NCBI GenBank assembly: GCA_934613165.1
Contig: CAKTSW010000062.1
Span: 1 to 7,483, forward strand
Length of the DNA stretch: 7,483 nt
Direction of reading: 5' to 3'
From: an uncultured Ellagibacter sp.
Lineage (GTDB): Bacteria > Actinomycetota > Coriobacteriia > Coriobacteriales > Eggerthellaceae
Below the pieces are notes generated by a model. That model saw only the letters and a program-made list of their open reading frames with translations, had not been told where the DNA came from and made no database searches. Made by a program: the position numbers and the translations under genes. Positions within the stretch are counted from its first letter, which is position 1, and the number at the start of each line of letters is the position of its first letter. Shown in pieces: positions 5,953-7,483 of the stretch.

Positions 5953-6029
5953 TGGTGCGCCATGAGGGATTCGAACCCCCGGCGTACTGATTCGTAGTCA
6001 GTCCCTCTATCCAGCTGAGGTAATGGCGC
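5953..6029 (-). tRNA. tRNA-Arg(ACG)
   Basis: The minus strand folds as a complete cloverleaf of 77 nt including an encoded CCA (5953-5955). The 7-bp acceptor stem is perfect (GCGCCAT with ATGGCGC), followed by TA, a 4-bp D stem (CCTC/GAGG) with loop AGCTGGATA, a 5-bp anticodon stem (ACTGA/TCAGT) with loop CTACGAA, a 5-nt variable loop, and a T arm GGGGG-TTCGAAT-CCCTC with one G·U pair. The discriminator is A. Anticodon ACG, with A34 normally deaminated to inosine, reads CGU, CGC and CGA. It is transcribed alone, with its own promoter and terminator. Confidence 0.97.
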
Positions 6030-6049
6030 ACTTCCAAACAGCAACGGTT

Positions 6050-6078
6050 ATTATGCCATCGGTGCAGGGCGCTGTCAA
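6050..6078 (-). promoter_or_regulatory. Sigma-70-type promoter of the tRNA-Arg gene
   Basis: On the minus strand a perfect -35 TTGACA (6073-6078) is separated by 17 nt from a -10 CATAAT (6050-6055), placing the transcript start near 6043, about 14 nt before the tRNA 5' end. A run of seven A on the same strand (6092-6098) lies about 50 nt upstream of the start, where an UP element would contact the polymerase alpha subunit. This is the strongest promoter in the window, as expected for a stable RNA gene. Confidence 0.85.
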
Positions 6079-6257
6079 CAACAATTCGAACTTTTTTTCG
6101 AGAAGTTGGCGAACGCTGAGGTTTTGCCTTCTCCTTGTGCCTTTTGCGAATGGTTTTGCCCTTCCGGCTCGGTGCCGCTCACACGTTTTTATGAAGCATG
6201 CGCGCGGACGCGCGGTGCCGTGCCCAGGTGGGCGGTATCATTGCCTAATTCGAGCGG

Positions 6258-6262
6258 AAGGA
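6258..6262 (+). promoter_or_regulatory. Ribosome binding site of the citrate synthase gene
   Basis: AAGGA (within GGAAGGA) ends 7 nt before the ATG at 6270, an ideal spacing that fixes this start. The 190 nt between the tRNA promoter and this site hold two short GC-rich hairpins (6201-6214 and 6222-6233) and no promoter I can call with confidence; a TATCAT at 6236-6241 lacks a good -35. Confidence 0.75.
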
Positions 6263-6269
6263 ACGACAC

Positions 6270-7483
6270 ATGACCGACAATCGCATCGACCTTTACGAGA
6301 ATTTCCAGTCTATCAACGCGATCGACCCGGCGTTTTACGAGAAGTTTCGCGTGAAGCGGGGGCTTCGCAACTCGGATGGCACGGGCGTGCTCGCGGGAAT
6401 GACGAACATCTCGAATGTTCACGGGTACCTGCTTTCCGACGGCGACAAGCTGCCCGACGAGGGGTCGCTCCGCCTGCGCGGATACGAGATCACCGACTTG
6501 CTCGGCGAGCCGAGTTCGCTTCACCGTTTCAGCTACGAAGAGGTGGCGTACCTGCTGCTTCTGGGCGACTTGCCCACGCAGGCCCAGCTCGACGGCTTCG
6601 TCGCGGCGATCGATGCGAACCGCGAGCTGCCGGACGGCTTCACCGCTTCGATGATTCTGAAGGACACGCCGCCTGACATCATGAACGTTCTGGCGCGGTC
6701 CATCCTCCTGCTGTATGCCTACGACCACGACGCCGAGGATCGTTCTCCCGAGCATGAGATCAACACGGCGATTTCGCTCATTTCGCGCGTGCCGCGCATG
6801 ATGGTGCTTACTTATTATGCGCAACAGGCGCGTTACCATAACGGGTCGATGATCATGCATCGCTTCATCCCCGGTCAGTCGACGGCCGAGACGATTCTTT
6901 CGATGCTGCGTCCGAACCGCGAGTTCACGCCCGAAGAGGCGCGCATGCTCGACATCATGCTGTGCCTGCATGCCGAGCACGGCGGCGGCAACAACTCGAC
7001 GTTCACGACGCGCGTCATGTCGTCGGCCGACACCGATCCGTATTCGGTGTACGCGGCGGCCATTTGCTCGCTGAAGGGCAAGAAGCACGGCGGCGCGAAC
7101 CACCAGGTGCGCGCGATGCAGGCAGACATCAAGGCCCATGTGAAGAACTGGGAAGACGACGACGAGATCGCCGACTACCTTGCCAAGATCGTGAACAAGC
7201 AGGCCTTTGACAAGAGCGGGCTTGTCTACGGCATGGGGCACGCGGTGTACACGTTGTCCGATCCTCGTGCGATCATCTGCAAGAAGTATGCGGAGAAGCT
7301 TGCCGTGGGGAGCGAATTCGAGGCCGAGTACAACCTTCTGCGCCGAATCGAGCGCCTAACGCCCGAGGTCATCTTGCGGGAAAAGGGCACGAAGAAGAAC
7401 ATCTGCGCGAACATCGACATGTATTCCGGGTTCGTGTACTCGATGATGGGAATCCCCGAGGATCTGTACACGCCGCTGTTCGC
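6270..7483 (+). CDS. Citrate synthase (3' truncated by window)
   Basis: Condenses acetyl-CoA with oxaloacetate to citrate in the cytosol. The frame is open to the window edge: 404 codons plus 2 nt are seen, without a stop, so little of a ~430-455-residue protein is missing. The three catalytic residues are present in their motifs: H237 in AEHGGGNNSTF (equivalent of pig H274), H273 in KKHGGANHQV (pig H320), and D331 in GMGHAVYTLSDPRA (pig D375). The N-terminal region includes LRLRGYEITDLL and YEEVAYLLLLGDLP, as in the family. The KGKKHGGANHQV and NNSTFTTR wording resembles the ~450-residue synthases of Clostridia and other anaerobes more than the E. coli allosteric type; this subtype call is from memory of the family. 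2-Methylcitrate synthase is an alternative. In an anaerobe the likely role is 2-oxoglutarate/glutamate supply through a partial TCA path. The start has a strong RBS. Confidence 0.93.
   Translation, partial: MTDNRIDLYENFQSINAIDPAFYEKFRVKRGLRNSDGTGVLAGMTNISNVHGYLLSDGDKLPDEGSLRLRGYEITDLLGEPSSLHRFSYEEVAYLLLLGDLPTQAQLDGFVAAIDANRELPDGFTASMILKDTPPDIMNVLARSILLLYAYDHDAEDRSPEHEINTAISLISRVPRMMVLTYYAQQARYHNGSMIMHRFIPGQSTAETILSMLRPNREFTPEEARMLDIMLCLHAEHGGGNNSTFTTRVMSSADTDPYSVYAAAICSLKGKKHGGANHQVRAMQADIKAHVKNWEDDDEIADYLAKIVNKQAFDKSGLVYGMGHAVYTLSDPRAIICKKYAEKLAVGSEFEAEYNLLRRIERLTPEVILREKGTKKNICANIDMYSGFVYSMMGIPEDLYTPLF

Noticed and set aside
5841..6044. 67-codon minus-strand frame running through the tRNA-Arg gene
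   Set aside because: It reads across a complete tRNA cloverleaf, its promoter-proximal leader and a terminator.
6189..7241. 350-codon minus-strand frame across the citrate synthase gene
   Set aside because: Antisense shadow of a gene with all catalytic residues in place; composition is typical of antisense reading.

Overview
The window is GC-rich (roughly 60% by eye) with strong GC bias at third codon positions, which opens long meaningless antisense frames. Gene content and protein sequences fit an anaerobic actinobacterium of the Coriobacteriia, probably near Eggerthella: a variant NRAMP of the magnesium-transporter type, a 'detached' MgtE sensor protein, a ~450-residue-type citrate synthase, and a probable leaderless promoter. 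The taxonomic call is inference from protein resemblance, not a search result.

Layout, left to right. (1) The last ~92 codons of a Na+/solute symporter (+), closed by a strong hairpin terminator. (2) A 5-formyltetrahydrofolate cyclo-ligase gene (-), divergent from (3) an NhaC-family Na+/H+ antiporter gene (+) that ends at a 34-nt perfect palindrome followed by a T-tract. (4) Convergent with it, a tight two-gene operon on the minus strand: an upstream gene for a PRC-barrel / MgtE_N / CBS-pair protein with one C-terminal membrane helix, then, 3 nt after its stop, an NRAMP-fold transporter. (5) A tRNA-Arg(ACG) gene (-) with a textbook promoter and its own terminator. (6) A citrate synthase gene (+) that runs off the right edge.

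How the genes work together. The most interesting unit is the minus-strand operon. The transporter carries the NRAMP fold but has DAGG instead of the DPGN metal motif in helix 1, and Ala and Trp where canonical NRAMPs have the Met and His of helix 6. This is the pattern of NRAMP-related Mg2+ transporters (NRMT). Its partner looks like the cytosolic Mg2+-sensing half of the MgtE channel (MgtE_N plus CBS pair), cut away from the MgtE pore and given one membrane anchor. The simplest reading is a Mg2+ uptake system in which an MgtE-type sensor controls an NRAMP-type pore. The 197 nt between the tRNA terminator and this operon contain two hairpins and a 42-codon open stretch without a start codon, but no recognisable M-box.

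The other genes are housekeeping: folate one-carbon metabolism, sodium/proton balance, arginine tRNA and citrate synthesis. No mobile element, CRISPR array, rRNA or phage gene is visible.
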